The position numbers and the translations under genes are program-made. Positions 9,099-18,395 of a stretch of 64,000 nucleotides of DNA are shown here, piece after piece; the first letter of the stretch is position 1; each line of letters begins with the position of its first letter. This DNA comes from an uncultured Bacteroidales bacterium (GTDB lineage: Bacteria > Bacteroidota > Bacteroidia > Bacteroidales > CAIXZF01). The stretch covers positions 33,846 through 97,845 of the forward strand of contig CAIXZF010000032.1 of NCBI GenBank assembly GCA_903923925.1, in the 5' to 3' direction. Below the pieces are notes generated by a model. The model was not told the DNA's origin. It saw only the letters and a list, made by a program, of their open reading frames with translations, and searched no databases.

Positions 9099-10202
9099 AA
9101 TTCCGTAATGATTAATATAGTTGATATCCCAGGAGAATAGTGTAATCCGGCGATTTTTTGACGGTTTTAGTGCTTTGTGCAGATAAACAGCCATTTTTTC
9201 CAGCTCCATAACCGACAATTGCTCTATCCTGATTTCATCACCAAAACGCAAATACATATTTCTTAAAACCTGATCGGTTTTCACGATATAGCGGTTGGGC
9301 CCTTTTCGTTGAAAATTGAAAGTGTCTTTCTCAAAATCCATTGTTTCCGCTTGCGTGATCAATTCCTTGAATTTTCCTCCTCTGAAAAGCACTCCCCAGC
9401 TGAAAACCGGTATTGCGATGTCAAGTTTAACAGGATAGGAGGCTCCATCAACATATTTTTTTAATTCTTCAGTAGAACTTATTGAGTTCTCTACATTGTA
9501 ATCTTTCGGATTATCAATGCTGTAACACATAAGCAATCCTCTGGTTACTGGCGGAATTCCAGCTTTTTTTCTGTATTTATACTGCCAGAGTCTGATTGTT
9601 GACGAAATTTCATACTCTGGTATATACTTTTTTAACTGCCTTAAGAGGAAGAAGTATTTGTCGCGGGTTTTAGAACTCCAGTCGCAATCGATGAGGATTT
9701 CTGTAAAACGCTTTTTTGATGCTTTAAAAGTTATCGGATAGAGTGAATCTGAAATCTGATGCATTCTGTCCCATTCCAGATTTTTGTTGTAGCTGAGCGT
9801 ACTGGCTTCATCGTTCGCAAAGTAGCTGCACATTTTATCAATCTGTTGCTTTGATTTTCTTGCAATTCTTGATGCCAATGAATCCAGTTTGCTTGAGTCT
9901 GAATTTTCAAGTACAGCATTTGTTATAAAAACGGAAGGTGTAATGTCGCTGTATTTTAGCAAATCTTTTCCAGAGCCATAAACTGATGCCACCGGGAAAG
10001 CCTCCTTTTCGTAAGGATTCCAATCCACATCAAAAAAGCGGACATAAAAATGCCCGATATTTAGTTGCTGTATGGTTTTAATCTCATCCTGACTAAGATC
10101 CATAGTTGTTTTCCAGTAACAGAAGGATCTATTTTCCTTAGGCGCCTGTTTGCAACCGAAAAAAATGAGAATAAAACATCCAATTATCAACAAGTTTCGC
10201 AT
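9060..10202 (-). CDS. Hypothetical lipoprotein of a two-gene unit
   Basis: 380 residues. The N-terminus is a lipoprotein signal (MRNLLIIGCFILIFFGC), so the mature protein starts at the Cys near residue 17 and would be anchored in a membrane facing the periplasm or exterior. The body begins with an 'FCYWKTTMDLSQDEIK...HFYVRFFDVDWN' region that I associate with uncharacterised Bacteroidota lipoproteins; a TIM-barrel-like fold is possible but not shown. It is the upstream gene of a coupled pair with the large secreted protein at 6623, the reading frames overlapping by about 41 bases. No function is assigned. Confidence 0.7.
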   Translation of the reverse strand: MRNLLIIGCFILIFFGCKQAPKENRSFCYWKTTMDLSQDEIKTIQQLNIGHFYVRFFDVDWNPYEKEAFPVASVYGSGKDLLKYSDITPSVFITNAVLENSDSSKLDSLASRIARKSKQQIDKMCSYFANDEASTLSYNKNLEWDRMHQISDSLYPITFKASKKRFTEILIDCDWSSKTRDKYFFLLRQLKKYIPEYEISSTIRLWQYKYRKKAGIPPVTRGLLMCYSIDNPKDYNVENSISSTEELKKYVDGASYPVKLDIAIPVFSWGVLFRGGKFKELITQAETMDFEKDTFNFQRKGPNRYIVKTDQVLRNMYLRFGDEIRIEQLSVMELEKMAVYLHKALKPSKNRRITLFSWDINYINHYGIENIKKYYSILNN

Positions 10203-10267
10203 GAAGCAAAGGTATTAAATAGCAAACCAAGTAGTGTAACTCAGGTTCAGCTTTTCCATAGTGGTTT

Positions 10268-11023
10268 TTAGCATCGTACTTTGATATATTCAGTAATTTT
10301 CTCAACAACGGCATCTTTCTCACAATCCCTGAACATCTCATGATCGGTTTTTTCGAACCACAGAATCTGCTTAAACATTGAAGGTGTTGATACCTCATTG
10401 TAAATAACATCTGCACTTTTGGCTGCTATCCTGGTGTCGACGCGACTTTGAAGAATAAGCAACGGCATTTCTATCTTGCCAAGATGCTTTCGGGCAACAT
10501 CTGTAAATTCCAGAAACGACAGCACCGTATCCATTGGTGCCCAAAGGTAGTTGGGATGATTAACAGCATAAACTTTATTGGAATAAACTGGACCGATCGG
10601 CCATTTATTGAATAGCCTGCTTGCCAACGGAACCATGAAATTCAGTAGTTTTCCAGGTGCAAGCGGAGAAATAGGCAGAATCGCCGCTGCAACCAGAATA
10701 AGGCTATCAATTTTATCCTTGTATTTTGCACCCAGCATAATTGCGACCAGTCCGCCCATGCTGTGGCCAATTACAATTACCTTCTCAACTTCATTTAGCA
10801 AGGTTAGCAGGGCCGTTTCAGCATCCGACACCCAATCCTGCCAGGTAACGCCCCGGAGAGACTCTGGTGAATCCTTTCCATGACCACGCAATACAGGTAT
10901 TGAGACTTTTAACCCTAATGACTTTAATGGTTCCTCTATAGATAGCACTGTTTCCGGATTCCCGGTAAGGCCATGCAGCACGAGAATGCCAGTGGACGGT
11001 TTTGTATGATTGGTATTTGACAT
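10268..11023 (-). CDS. Carboxylesterase / monoacylglycerol lipase-like alpha/beta hydrolase
   Basis: About 251 residues; the frame has an extra TTG codon ahead of the ATG at 11021-11023, which is preferred. A compact alpha/beta hydrolase of the Est30 or monoglyceride lipase type. It has the oxyanion strand VLHGLTGNP, the nucleophile elbow G-H-S-M-G-G (Ser88), an Asp in SRVDTRI and a His in TDHEMFRD. No signal peptide, so cytoplasmic hydrolysis of acyl esters is likely. It is oriented away from adenylate kinase, and the 120-base gap contains the adk promoter. Confidence 0.85.
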   Translation of the reverse strand: MSNTNHTKPSTGILVLHGLTGNPETVLSIEEPLKSLGLKVSIPVLRGHGKDSPESLRGVTWQDWVSDAETALLTLLNEVEKVIVIGHSMGGLVAIMLGAKYKDKIDSLILVAAAILPISPLAPGKLLNFMVPLASRLFNKWPIGPVYSNKVYAVNHPNYLWAPMDTVLSFLEFTDVARKHLGKIEMPLLILQSRVDTRIAAKSADVIYNEVSTPSMFKQILWFEKTDHEMFRDCEKDAVVEKITEYIKVRC

Positions 11024-11106
11024 CAATATTTTAGTAATCTTAGGTTTAAATCCTGCTATTGTATCAAAGTTAATAAAATGTCTGAAACTATCTTCAGCAC
11101 TTTTCT

Positions 11107-11114
11107 TATATTTG
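11107..11114 (+). promoter_or_regulatory. -7 box TATATTTG of the adenylate kinase gene
   Basis: A full match to TAnnTTTG, 32 bases upstream of the ATG at 11147. The inverted repeat at 11112-11129 overlaps the expected transcription start. Confidence 0.5.
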
Positions 11115-11129
11115 TGAGTAAGCTCACAA
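11112..11129. promoter_or_regulatory. Operator-like inverted repeat overlapping the adk transcription start
   Basis: TTGTGAG and CTCACAA are perfect 7-base reverse complements separated by TAAG. The element covers the end of the -7 box and the predicted start of transcription, where a repressor or a 5' mRNA hairpin would act. The function is inferred from position. Confidence 0.35.
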
Positions 11130-11146
11130 TCTAAAATGCCACTACC

Positions 11147-12316
11147 ATGCTAAACATCGCGCTATTTGGGCCTCCGGGTGCAGGAAAAGGGACTCAGTCT
11201 GAATTTCTTATCAGTAAGTACAAATTATTCTACATTTCCACAGGGGAACTCCTGCGCAAGGAAATGAGCGAGAACACTGAACTCGGCAAAGAAGCCAAAG
11301 ATATTATTGCTGCCGGCGGCCTTGTTTCAGATGAAATAATCGTTCAGATAATCGAAAACACAATACGGGAACATCCGGAATCAAACGGATTCCTTTTCGA
11401 TGGTTTTCCGAGAACCTACATACAGGCCTATATTCTCGAAGGTCTAATGCGTAAACTGAAGACCAGCCTGACTTGCCTGATCAGCCTTGAAGTAACGGAA
11501 GAAGAATCAGTAAGTCGTTTGCTTAACCGGGGTTTAACGTCGGGCAGGAGTGACGATAATGAAGTCGTTATCCGAAACCGTTTGAAAGAATACTACGACA
11601 AGACCCTGCCAGTTCTTAATTTCTATAAAGATCGGGGGATTTGTCTTGAAATTAACGGATCATCCGGAATTGAAGAAGTTCACCAGGAAATTGTGAAACT
11701 GATTGAGAAAGAATTAAGCAAGAAACACCTTAATATTGTATTGTTCGGTTATCCCGGTTGTGGCAGAGGCTCGCAGGGAAAAGCACTGGCAAAAACATTC
11801 GGGCTGGAATACATTGCCACTGGCCCTATGCTTGAAGAAGAAATTAAAATAGGATCTGCTACAGGTATGAAAATCAAGGAATTGTACGAAAATGGTCAAT
11901 TGGTTCCCGATGACATTGTTGTGCCCTTGATTGAAAAAAGGCTAATGACCTCCAAAGAGGTAAAAGGCTTTATCTTCAAAGGATTTCCCAGGACTTTAGT
12001 ACAATCCTATATCCTTGACGGCCTTCTGAAAACACAGGCAAACTCTATGTTGCAAATCATTGAAATTGAAGTCCCTACGCTTGAATTGATAAAGCGTCTC
12101 GATGCCAGAAGCAAAACAAAGGATTGCATGCCCTATGATACAAGTACCTCAAAGATTGTTCAGCGTCTGGCAGAACATGAAACTAAAACCGTTCCGGTAA
12201 TCAGAAAGTATAATCAACAACACGGGGTAATTACCATTAATGGGATGGGCACTTTTGAGGATGTTAACAAACGGCTGTCGTTTGAAATCGAAAACGGATT
12301 GAGAAATATGTGGTAA
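11147..12316 (+). CDS. adk: Tandem-domain adenylate kinase with degenerate second lobe
   Basis: 389 residues, twice the usual length of about 190. Lobe 1 (1-190) is a normal short-lid adenylate kinase, which interconverts ATP + AMP and 2 ADP. It has the P-loop G-P-P-G-A-G-K-G-T with Lys14, STGELLR with the AMP-binding Arg37, FDGFPRT, and the lid motif NRGLTSGRSDD. Lobe 2 (194-389) is clearly homologous but has lost key residues: the P-loop Lys is Arg207 (GCGRGS), the STGELLR Arg is Glu, and DGFPRT has become KGFPRT. Lobe 1 should be active. Lobe 2 may be regulatory or structural. The fusion is continuous with no frameshift. It is followed closely by the T9SS cargo gene, which has its own promoter. 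Confidence 0.9.
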   Translation: MLNIALFGPPGAGKGTQSEFLISKYKLFYISTGELLRKEMSENTELGKEAKDIIAAGGLVSDEIIVQIIENTIREHPESNGFLFDGFPRTYIQAYILEGLMRKLKTSLTCLISLEVTEEESVSRLLNRGLTSGRSDDNEVVIRNRLKEYYDKTLPVLNFYKDRGICLEINGSSGIEEVHQEIVKLIEKELSKKHLNIVLFGYPGCGRGSQGKALAKTFGLEYIATGPMLEEEIKIGSATGMKIKELYENGQLVPDDIVVPLIEKRLMTSKEVKGFIFKGFPRTLVQSYILDGLLKTQANSMLQIIEIEVPTLELIKRLDARSKTKDCMPYDTSTSKIVQRLAEHETKTVPVIRKYNQQHGVITINGMGTFEDVNKRLSFEIENGLRNMW

Positions 12317-12338
12317 AGAATATTCCGGGAATTATTCT

Positions 12339-12346
12339 TACCTTTG
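12339..12346 (+). promoter_or_regulatory. -7 box TACCTTTG of the Omp28-like gene
   Basis: Exact match to TAnnTTTG lying after the adk stop codon and 59 bases before the ATG at 12406. It supports separate transcription and the shorter start. Confidence 0.45.
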
Positions 12347-12405
12347 AAATACAAATAGATTTCCACCTGAAAACCTTTTATTACGTCAAACTAAACCCTG
12401 TAACC

Positions 12406-14253
12406 ATGAAAAAAAGTTACCTATTTTTTGTTTTATTTCTAATTTGTGGCTGGCAAATTCAGGCTCAAACCACATTGTACTCCAGTGATTTTGAGTCCTA
12501 TACTGTAGGACTGAAAATTGCACAACAGGCAGGTGCTCCCTGGACCACCTGGACGAATGCTCCTGGAGGTACTGAAGATGCTGTAGTTTCCAGCACTCAG
12601 TCGCATAGTACGTCAAAATCAGTTTATGTTACAACTAATAACGACCTGGTTTTGAATCTTTTTGATAAATCTGCCGGCAGATTTAAACTTAGCTGGTGGA
12701 TGTATGTTGAATCAGGTAAAACCGGTTATTTTAATGTTTTAAGCGATTTTGCAGCTGCAAACAGTCTCTGGGCATTCCAAACCTATATGTATAATGATTC
12801 AATTTATGTAGATGCTGGTGGTACCTCTGCTGTTAAAACAACTTTTGCTCCGAATACCTGGAAACACCTTGTTTTAATTGTTGACATGGATGACGATTTC
12901 GCTACATTCTATATCGACAATGTAGAACTTGTAAGTTACAAATGGAGTAAAGGTGCCCAGGGAACTGGCAACAGTCTGAAATTAGATGGTATAGATTTTT
13001 ACGGATGGGATGGTGCAAGCGCTCCAAGTCCAACCACCTACACTACTTCAGGTTATTACATCGACGATTTATCAATAGATTCAGTGCCTGCTCCGGCTGC
13101 TCCGATTAACCTTAATGCAGTTCTTGCAAGTCCTGATATTAATGTTAGCTGGAATGCTCTTTCACCAACACCTGATTTATATAAATTAAGCCGCAATGGA
13201 AAAATCGTTGCTGCTACGAATAACATTAACTACACTGATGTTTCTCCATGGGCAAACACTTACGTTTACGGAGTTCGTGCACATTATATCGGATCAGGAT
13301 ATTCTCACAGCTCAAACACAGATACTGTATCTGTTCCCGGTGGTGTTGAACGCAACCTCGTTTTGATGGAAGGTGGAACCGGAACCTGGTGTACCTATTG
13401 TCCAGGCGCAGCCAAAGGCTTACGTGACCTTATTGAGGTTAATAATAAGAATGCAGTTGCTGTTGAATATCACAGCGGTGATTCCTATGAAATTCCAGCT
13501 GGTGTTGCAAGAATTAACTACTACACAATCACCGGTTTCCCCACTGTAATCGCCGATGGCGTTATTAAAGCTGTTGGTGGTAATGCCACAACTTCAATGT
13601 ATCCTACCTATCTGCCAATGTATAATGAGAGAATTGCAAATCCTGCATTTCATATTATTACATGCAATATTGTTTCTACTTCTTTTCAGAATTATCAGGC
13701 TACAATTACTGTTGAAGAAACGTTTACTGCTTTTGCTGGTGGTTTAAAACTTCTTACTGCTTTAACTGAATCTAATATTCCGGAAGCCTGGTTAGGACAA
13801 ACTGAAGTTGATTTTGCCTGTCGCGGTATGTACCCTGATGAAAACGGTACCGACCTTAATTTCTCTGTTAATCCAACTCAGACTGTAACCTTGAATTTCT
13901 CAACAGCAGGTTTTGTGAAAAATAACTGTGAGTTTGTAATGTGGGTGCAGCATACCTCTTCAATGGAAGTTACTCAGACCATGAAAGTTGATCTTTCTAC
14001 AATTGTTGGTATGGAAGAATTAAAAGGACAACGTATCAGTGTTTATCCTAATCCAGCCAGTAACTACGTAATGGTTATGACAAATGGAAAAGGTTTAATT
14101 GAAATTTACGATGTTACCGGAAAACTTCAACTTTCTTCAAGAATTACAGACACTAACCAATATGTCGATATTTCAGGATTAAGTAAAGGTGTTTATTTCC
14201 TAAAAACCGCTAATTCAGAAACTAATTTTACGCAGAAACTTGTTGTCCAGTAA
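12406..14253 (+). CDS. T9SS-exported Omp28-like protein with LamG-like, FN3 and thioredoxin-like domains
   Basis: About 615 residues. The frame is open from 12310, but the ATG at 12406 begins the signal peptide (MKKSYLFFVL, cleavage after QAQ). The mature N-terminus (about 20-225) resembles a LamG/concanavalin-like sandwich. A fibronectin type III-like stretch follows (APINLNAVL...). Next comes an Omp28-like thioredoxin fold with W-C-T-Y-C-P, and GFPTVIADG. The last 75 residues are a type A T9SS sorting domain (VYPNPASNY, IEIYDVTGK, LSKGVYFLK, KLVVQ end). It is therefore exported by type IX secretion and probably displayed on or released from the cell surface. The CxxC suggests thiol chemistry or a structural disulfide. 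A strong terminator follows. Confidence 0.85.
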   Translation: MKKSYLFFVLFLICGWQIQAQTTLYSSDFESYTVGLKIAQQAGAPWTTWTNAPGGTEDAVVSSTQSHSTSKSVYVTTNNDLVLNLFDKSAGRFKLSWWMYVESGKTGYFNVLSDFAAANSLWAFQTYMYNDSIYVDAGGTSAVKTTFAPNTWKHLVLIVDMDDDFATFYIDNVELVSYKWSKGAQGTGNSLKLDGIDFYGWDGASAPSPTTYTTSGYYIDDLSIDSVPAPAAPINLNAVLASPDINVSWNALSPTPDLYKLSRNGKIVAATNNINYTDVSPWANTYVYGVRAHYIGSGYSHSSNTDTVSVPGGVERNLVLMEGGTGTWCTYCPGAAKGLRDLIEVNNKNAVAVEYHSGDSYEIPAGVARINYYTITGFPTVIADGVIKAVGGNATTSMYPTYLPMYNERIANPAFHIITCNIVSTSFQNYQATITVEETFTAFAGGLKLLTALTESNIPEAWLGQTEVDFACRGMYPDENGTDLNFSVNPTQTVTLNFSTAGFVKNNCEFVMWVQHTSSMEVTQTMKVDLSTIVGMEELKGQRISVYPNPASNYVMVMTNGKGLIEIYDVTGKLQLSSRITDTNQYVDISGLSKGVYFLKTANSETNFTQKLVVQ

Positions 14254-14271
14254 AGGATACTGATTTATTTT

Positions 14272-14312
14272 AAAAAGCGGCTACCTGAAATGATCAGGCA
14301 GCCGCTTTTCTT
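14272..14312. terminator. Bidirectional Rho-independent terminator
   Basis: Stem arms at 14273-14288 and 14294-14309 pair along their whole length except one A-C mismatch, closing a 5-base loop. The A-run on the left and T-run on the right let it serve both the Omp28-like gene and, on the other strand, the hybrid kinase gene ending at 14389. Confidence 0.85.
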
Positions 14313-14388
14313 TAAAACGCAAAGAGAGTAGTGGAGGTGCAAAAGACGCAAGGTTTATTGTTGTTTGCAAGACCTCCAGGAAACGAAA

Positions 14389-15885
14389 TCAACTAAGAAC
14401 TTCAGTCAGCAGCTGAAGAAGTTTTTTCTTTTCGAATGGTTTTGCCAGGTAATGATTTATGCCACCTGCCTGAAGCTTATCTTTGTCCTCCCTTGTAGTG
14501 TAACCTGTAACAGCAATTACCGGAATGTCTCTATAGCCAGGTATATTCCTTATTTCCTTAGTTGCCCGCAACCCATCCATACCAATACCAAGATTGATAT
14601 CCATTAAAATAACATCATATTGTTTTGAGGAAGTAAGCCGGATTGCCGTCAGCCCATCAATTGCTTTATCAACCTGGTAGTAAGAGCTTAAATATATTTC
14701 AAGTAATTCAAGATTAAACCGATTATCTTCAACTACCAGGATTAATGGTTTATTTAGTATATCTGAAGGATTTTCCAAAGGGTTTTGTTCTGCAACCTGA
14801 TTGATAACTGCTGAAACAGATAATTTTGGTGCCTCGGCTTCCGGAAGAAGCAAACTAAAAGTGGACCCCAGTCCAAGCTGACTTTCCACTTTAATACTCC
14901 CTTTCATCATGAGTGCCATCCTTTTTGATAGCGACAATCCTATTCCTGTCCCTTCATATTCACGACCAAATCCAACACTTACCTGCCGGAATTCATTGAA
15001 AATTATACGTTGATTCTCAGGAGCAATTCCAATTCCTGTATCCTTAACATTCACAAAAATAGTTTTTAAATTGTCATTTAGTCCAACAGAAATCGATATA
15101 CTTACAGAACCTTCATGAGTAAATTTAATAGCATTATCAACCAAACTATCAATAATTCTCTCAAAAAATGTCTTATCAATAATGGCATAATGATCTGGTT
15201 GAAGCAGAAAATTCAATTTAATTCCCTTTTTCTGTGCATCCTTGAAATATCTTTTAATCAAATTATCAATGAGTTCTCCAACATCATGAGTTTCAAAGTG
15301 AAGCTTCGAATTATCACCATCAATATCGGCAAGATCCATTATTGCATTTAGAGTTGTCATTAGCTTTTTTCCTGAGGCAGTTATGATTTTAGCCATTTTG
15401 GAATGTTCAGAATCTCTTACCATTTCTGTCAAAAGTTCAGAAAACCCCATTATTCCGTTTAATGGTGAGCGAAGTTCGTAACTGATATTAGAAAGAAGGG
15501 TAGATTTTAATTTGCGGTCATTGATATCTGCCACCATACAAAGATTCCCGATAAATACTCCCTCATTATCACAAACAGCGGAAGTAGAAATTAGCCCCCA
15601 TGTAAATGCTCCCTTTGCCAGTATAAACCTGATTTCAAATCGTTTAATGCTTTTTGAAGGCAGACTCGTTTTAGATTGATTGAATTTAAGCAGATCTTCT
15701 TCAACTATAAAATCAGTAATTGGATGTCCAATAATTTCGTTTTCGGTTTTTTCCAGAAAACCTGCCATCATTTTATTGACAAATTCAACCTTGAAAAGGC
15801 TGTCAGTTAGGATAACGCCTTCATTTGCAGTTTCCACAATTTGCTTGAATAAGGCATTACTCAGGACATGGTGATTAATTGACAT
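14389..15885 (-). CDS. PAS hybrid histidine kinase-like protein lacking the phospho-acceptor histidine
   Basis: 498 residues, no membrane segments, so a cytoplasmic sensor. Residues about 10-125 form a PAS domain (NEGVILTDS...FVNKMM). The HisKA dimerisation helix follows, but its H-box reads S-Y-E-L-R-S-P-L-N, with Tyr136 where the phosphorylated His should be. The ATPase domain looks intact: N-box around Asn251, DTGIGI at 282-287, and GTGIGLSLS near 312-320. A receiver domain (380-498) has the acidic pocket, phospho-acceptor Asp429 (LMDINLG) and Lys482. Autophosphorylation on His is not possible as written. The protein may act as an ATP-binding scaffold, phospho-sink or receiver output. Confidence 0.85.
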   Translation of the reverse strand: MSINHHVLSNALFKQIVETANEGVILTDSLFKVEFVNKMMAGFLEKTENEIIGHPITDFIVEEDLLKFNQSKTSLPSKSIKRFEIRFILAKGAFTWGLISTSAVCDNEGVFIGNLCMVADINDRKLKSTLLSNISYELRSPLNGIMGFSELLTEMVRDSEHSKMAKIITASGKKLMTTLNAIMDLADIDGDNSKLHFETHDVGELIDNLIKRYFKDAQKKGIKLNFLLQPDHYAIIDKTFFERIIDSLVDNAIKFTHEGSVSISISVGLNDNLKTIFVNVKDTGIGIAPENQRIIFNEFRQVSVGFGREYEGTGIGLSLSKRMALMMKGSIKVESQLGLGSTFSLLLPEAEAPKLSVSAVINQVAEQNPLENPSDILNKPLILVVEDNRFNLELLEIYLSSYYQVDKAIDGLTAIRLTSSKQYDVILMDINLGIGMDGLRATKEIRNIPGYRDIPVIAVTGYTTREDKDKLQAGGINHYLAKPFEKKKLLQLLTEVLS

Positions 15886-15979
15886 TCCTACAATTTTATA
15901 AGTTCACAAGCTAGATGAAAGAAAAGCATTAAAAGTAATTATGATTTAAATGTAAAATAAATTAATCCTATAAAAAGAC

Positions 15980-18376
15980 CTAATCACTAACAGACAGAGT
16001 GTCCTGACTAATAGAATCGTTTTTGGGGAGTATGGTATGACAAGTATACGTCTTTGTTAGTTTAAAATCAGGCTTGGGGAATTTCCCTTTTAAATGTTTG
16101 TAATTTTTATCTTTCAGAACCTTTTCCCAGAAAAGTCCGAAAATTGGTAGTGCTGTTTTGCATCCCTCACCTAATTCCGAAGTTTTAAAGTGAATAAACC
16201 TGCTTTCTCCTCCAACCCAGGCACCGGCAACCAGGTGAGGGCTAACTCCAATAAACCATCCATCAGAATGATTTGAGGATGTTCCTGTTTTCCCGCCAAA
16301 ATCAGTATTATACCTGAATAAATCATAATCAAAAAGTGCTTGCGTTGTTGCCCCTGGCTCTGTGAGCCCGGCCATGAGCATCTGATTCATGTAAAAGGCT
16401 GTTTCTTCGCTGATAACCCTCTTTTTCTGAGGCTCAGAATTGTAGATAATGTTTCCATCCATGTCTTCAATTCTTGTAATAAATACCGGTTCAACGGAAT
16501 AACCCTTATTTACCATAGGGCAATACGCATTAACAAGTTCATAAAGAGAAACATCACTAGAACCCAGGCAAACAGATGGAACATCATTTAACTTTGTCTT
16601 AATTCCCATCTTATATGCATATTCAATTACCTTTTCCCATCCGATTTTTTGAGTAACCTGAACAGCAATGGAATTAATTGACTTTGCAAATGCATATTTC
16701 AGAGTTACTTCCCTGCCACTAAATGATGCATCAGCATTTCTGGGACTCCATGACATCGGCTTCCCATTTTCCGTGTATTTATAAGTAACAGGAATATCAG
16801 AAAACTGGTCACAGGGTCCATAAGTTGAATCAATGGCAGCTGTGTATACAAATGCTTTAAACGTTGACCCTGGCTGTCGTTTCGACTGTTTAACATGATC
16901 AAATTTGAAATACTTGTGATTAATTCCACCTACCCAGGCTTTAACCTCTCCGCTTTCCTGATCCATTGCAATAAATCCGGCATGTAAAAAATGATTAAAA
17001 TACCTGATTGAATCCAGAAAACTAATTACAGTATCCCGTTCGCCTTTCCAGGAAAATACTCTTACCGGGTGTGGCAGATTCATGTAGTAATTTACAGAAT
17101 CAGGTATGCTCGCATATTTTTTCGATAGTGAAGCATAAAAGTTTGTATTTCTTGCAATGTTCTCAATATAATACGGTAATTCAACTCCATCTTTATCAGA
17201 CCATGGCGGAGCGCCACTCCAATGCTGGTAGAATCGTTTCTGAAGACGTTTCATCTGCGTGGTAACAGCTTCTTCAGCATAAGCCTGAAGCTTGGAGTCT
17301 ATCGAACAATGAATCTTTAAACCGTCTGCAAAAAGATCATAATCATTTTCTTTTAACCAGGATCTCAAATAGGCACTTACAGCATCCCTCAGATAGGAGC
17401 CATTATCATCATTGGCACTTTCAGGGTGGTAATTCAGTTGTAAAGGTAAGTTTGATAGAGAATCTAATGCATTTTGAGTTAGTAAACCTGCTTTAAGCAT
17501 CTGGCCAAAAACAATATTGCGTCTGTCTTTTGCATTTTCCGGGTGAGAAACCGGACTATAATAGCTTGGTGCTTTCAGCATCCCTACAAGAAGTGCTATT
17601 TGCCCGGTGCTTAAATTTGATGGGTTGCAACTGAAAAATGTTTTGGCAGCAATTTTTAAACCAAATGAATTAGAACCAAAGTCAATTGTGTTGCAGTACA
17701 TTGTAAGAATTTCTTCTTTACTATATAAAATTTCTATCTTTATTGCTGCAATCCATTCCTTTGCTTTGTAAACAAGGGCATTAAGTCCCGGAATATAACC
17801 AAACAAACCTTTAGAATAATTACTCCTGGTTTTAAATAAATTCTTCACAAGTTGCTGAGTAATTGTACTCCCACCTCTGCGCTCGCCTTTAGCCATATAC
17901 CAGAATATGCTAAGGGTCGCTTTCAGGTCAACTCCATGATGACTGTAAAACCGGCTATCTTCAGTAGAAATTAATGCATTAATAAACTCCTTCGGAATTT
18001 CTTCATACTTCATTGGCTGACGGTTTTCATCAAAATACCTGGCCATAAGCTTTCCATCAGAAGAAAATAATTCAGAAGTAATTTTTAAATCCGGATTGTT
18101 GATATGCCTGATTTTTGGTGATTTTCCGAATAACCAAAGGAAATTCATATCAACCATTAGCAATAACAACAGAAAAAGCACCAAAAAATTCATTGTCCTC
18201 CATAGAATCTTTTTTTTCGTACTTGCCGCCGGGGGTAACAATAAAAAACTTCCAATTATAAAACTGAGTTTCTCGATAAGGAATAATCCCAAGCTATTGG
18301 TCATATTAATAAGCCACTGGCTGTAAGGATGCTTCCTGACAATACTAAAGAAGGGTTTGATTTTTGAAAGCTCCAT
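15980..18376 (-). CDS. mrcA: Bifunctional class A penicillin-binding protein 1
   Basis: 798 residues. A membrane anchor near 62-83 is followed by the GT51 glycosyltransferase domain, with the catalytic Glu139 in STEDSRFY and the GGSTITQQL block at 168-176. The transpeptidase domain carries all three penicillin-binding motifs: S-T-F-K (Ser504 and Lys507), S-I-N (566-568) and K-T-G-T (696-699). The enzyme polymerises lipid II and cross-links peptidoglycan in the periplasm. Length and motif order match PBP1A-type enzymes. It is downstream of an ElyC-like gene on the same strand (19-base gap), which fits an envelope operon. Confidence 0.92.
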   Translation of the reverse strand: MELSKIKPFFSIVRKHPYSQWLINMTNSLGLFLIEKLSFIIGSFLLLPPAASTKKKILWRTMNFLVLFLLLLLMVDMNFLWLFGKSPKIRHINNPDLKITSELFSSDGKLMARYFDENRQPMKYEEIPKEFINALISTEDSRFYSHHGVDLKATLSIFWYMAKGERRGGSTITQQLVKNLFKTRSNYSKGLFGYIPGLNALVYKAKEWIAAIKIEILYSKEEILTMYCNTIDFGSNSFGLKIAAKTFFSCNPSNLSTGQIALLVGMLKAPSYYSPVSHPENAKDRRNIVFGQMLKAGLLTQNALDSLSNLPLQLNYHPESANDDNGSYLRDAVSAYLRSWLKENDYDLFADGLKIHCSIDSKLQAYAEEAVTTQMKRLQKRFYQHWSGAPPWSDKDGVELPYYIENIARNTNFYASLSKKYASIPDSVNYYMNLPHPVRVFSWKGERDTVISFLDSIRYFNHFLHAGFIAMDQESGEVKAWVGGINHKYFKFDHVKQSKRQPGSTFKAFVYTAAIDSTYGPCDQFSDIPVTYKYTENGKPMSWSPRNADASFSGREVTLKYAFAKSINSIAVQVTQKIGWEKVIEYAYKMGIKTKLNDVPSVCLGSSDVSLYELVNAYCPMVNKGYSVEPVFITRIEDMDGNIIYNSEPQKKRVISEETAFYMNQMLMAGLTEPGATTQALFDYDLFRYNTDFGGKTGTSSNHSDGWFIGVSPHLVAGAWVGGESRFIHFKTSELGEGCKTALPIFGLFWEKVLKDKNYKHLKGKFPKPDFKLTKTYTCHTILPKNDSISQDTLSVSD

Positions 18377-18395
18377 CAGGAAATTTCTGCTATAT

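Noticed and set aside
11112..11129. lac operator homology of the TTGTGAG palindrome
   Set aside because: The similarity to the E. coli lac site is short and the phylum has no such regulator known to me. Only the palindrome itself is kept.
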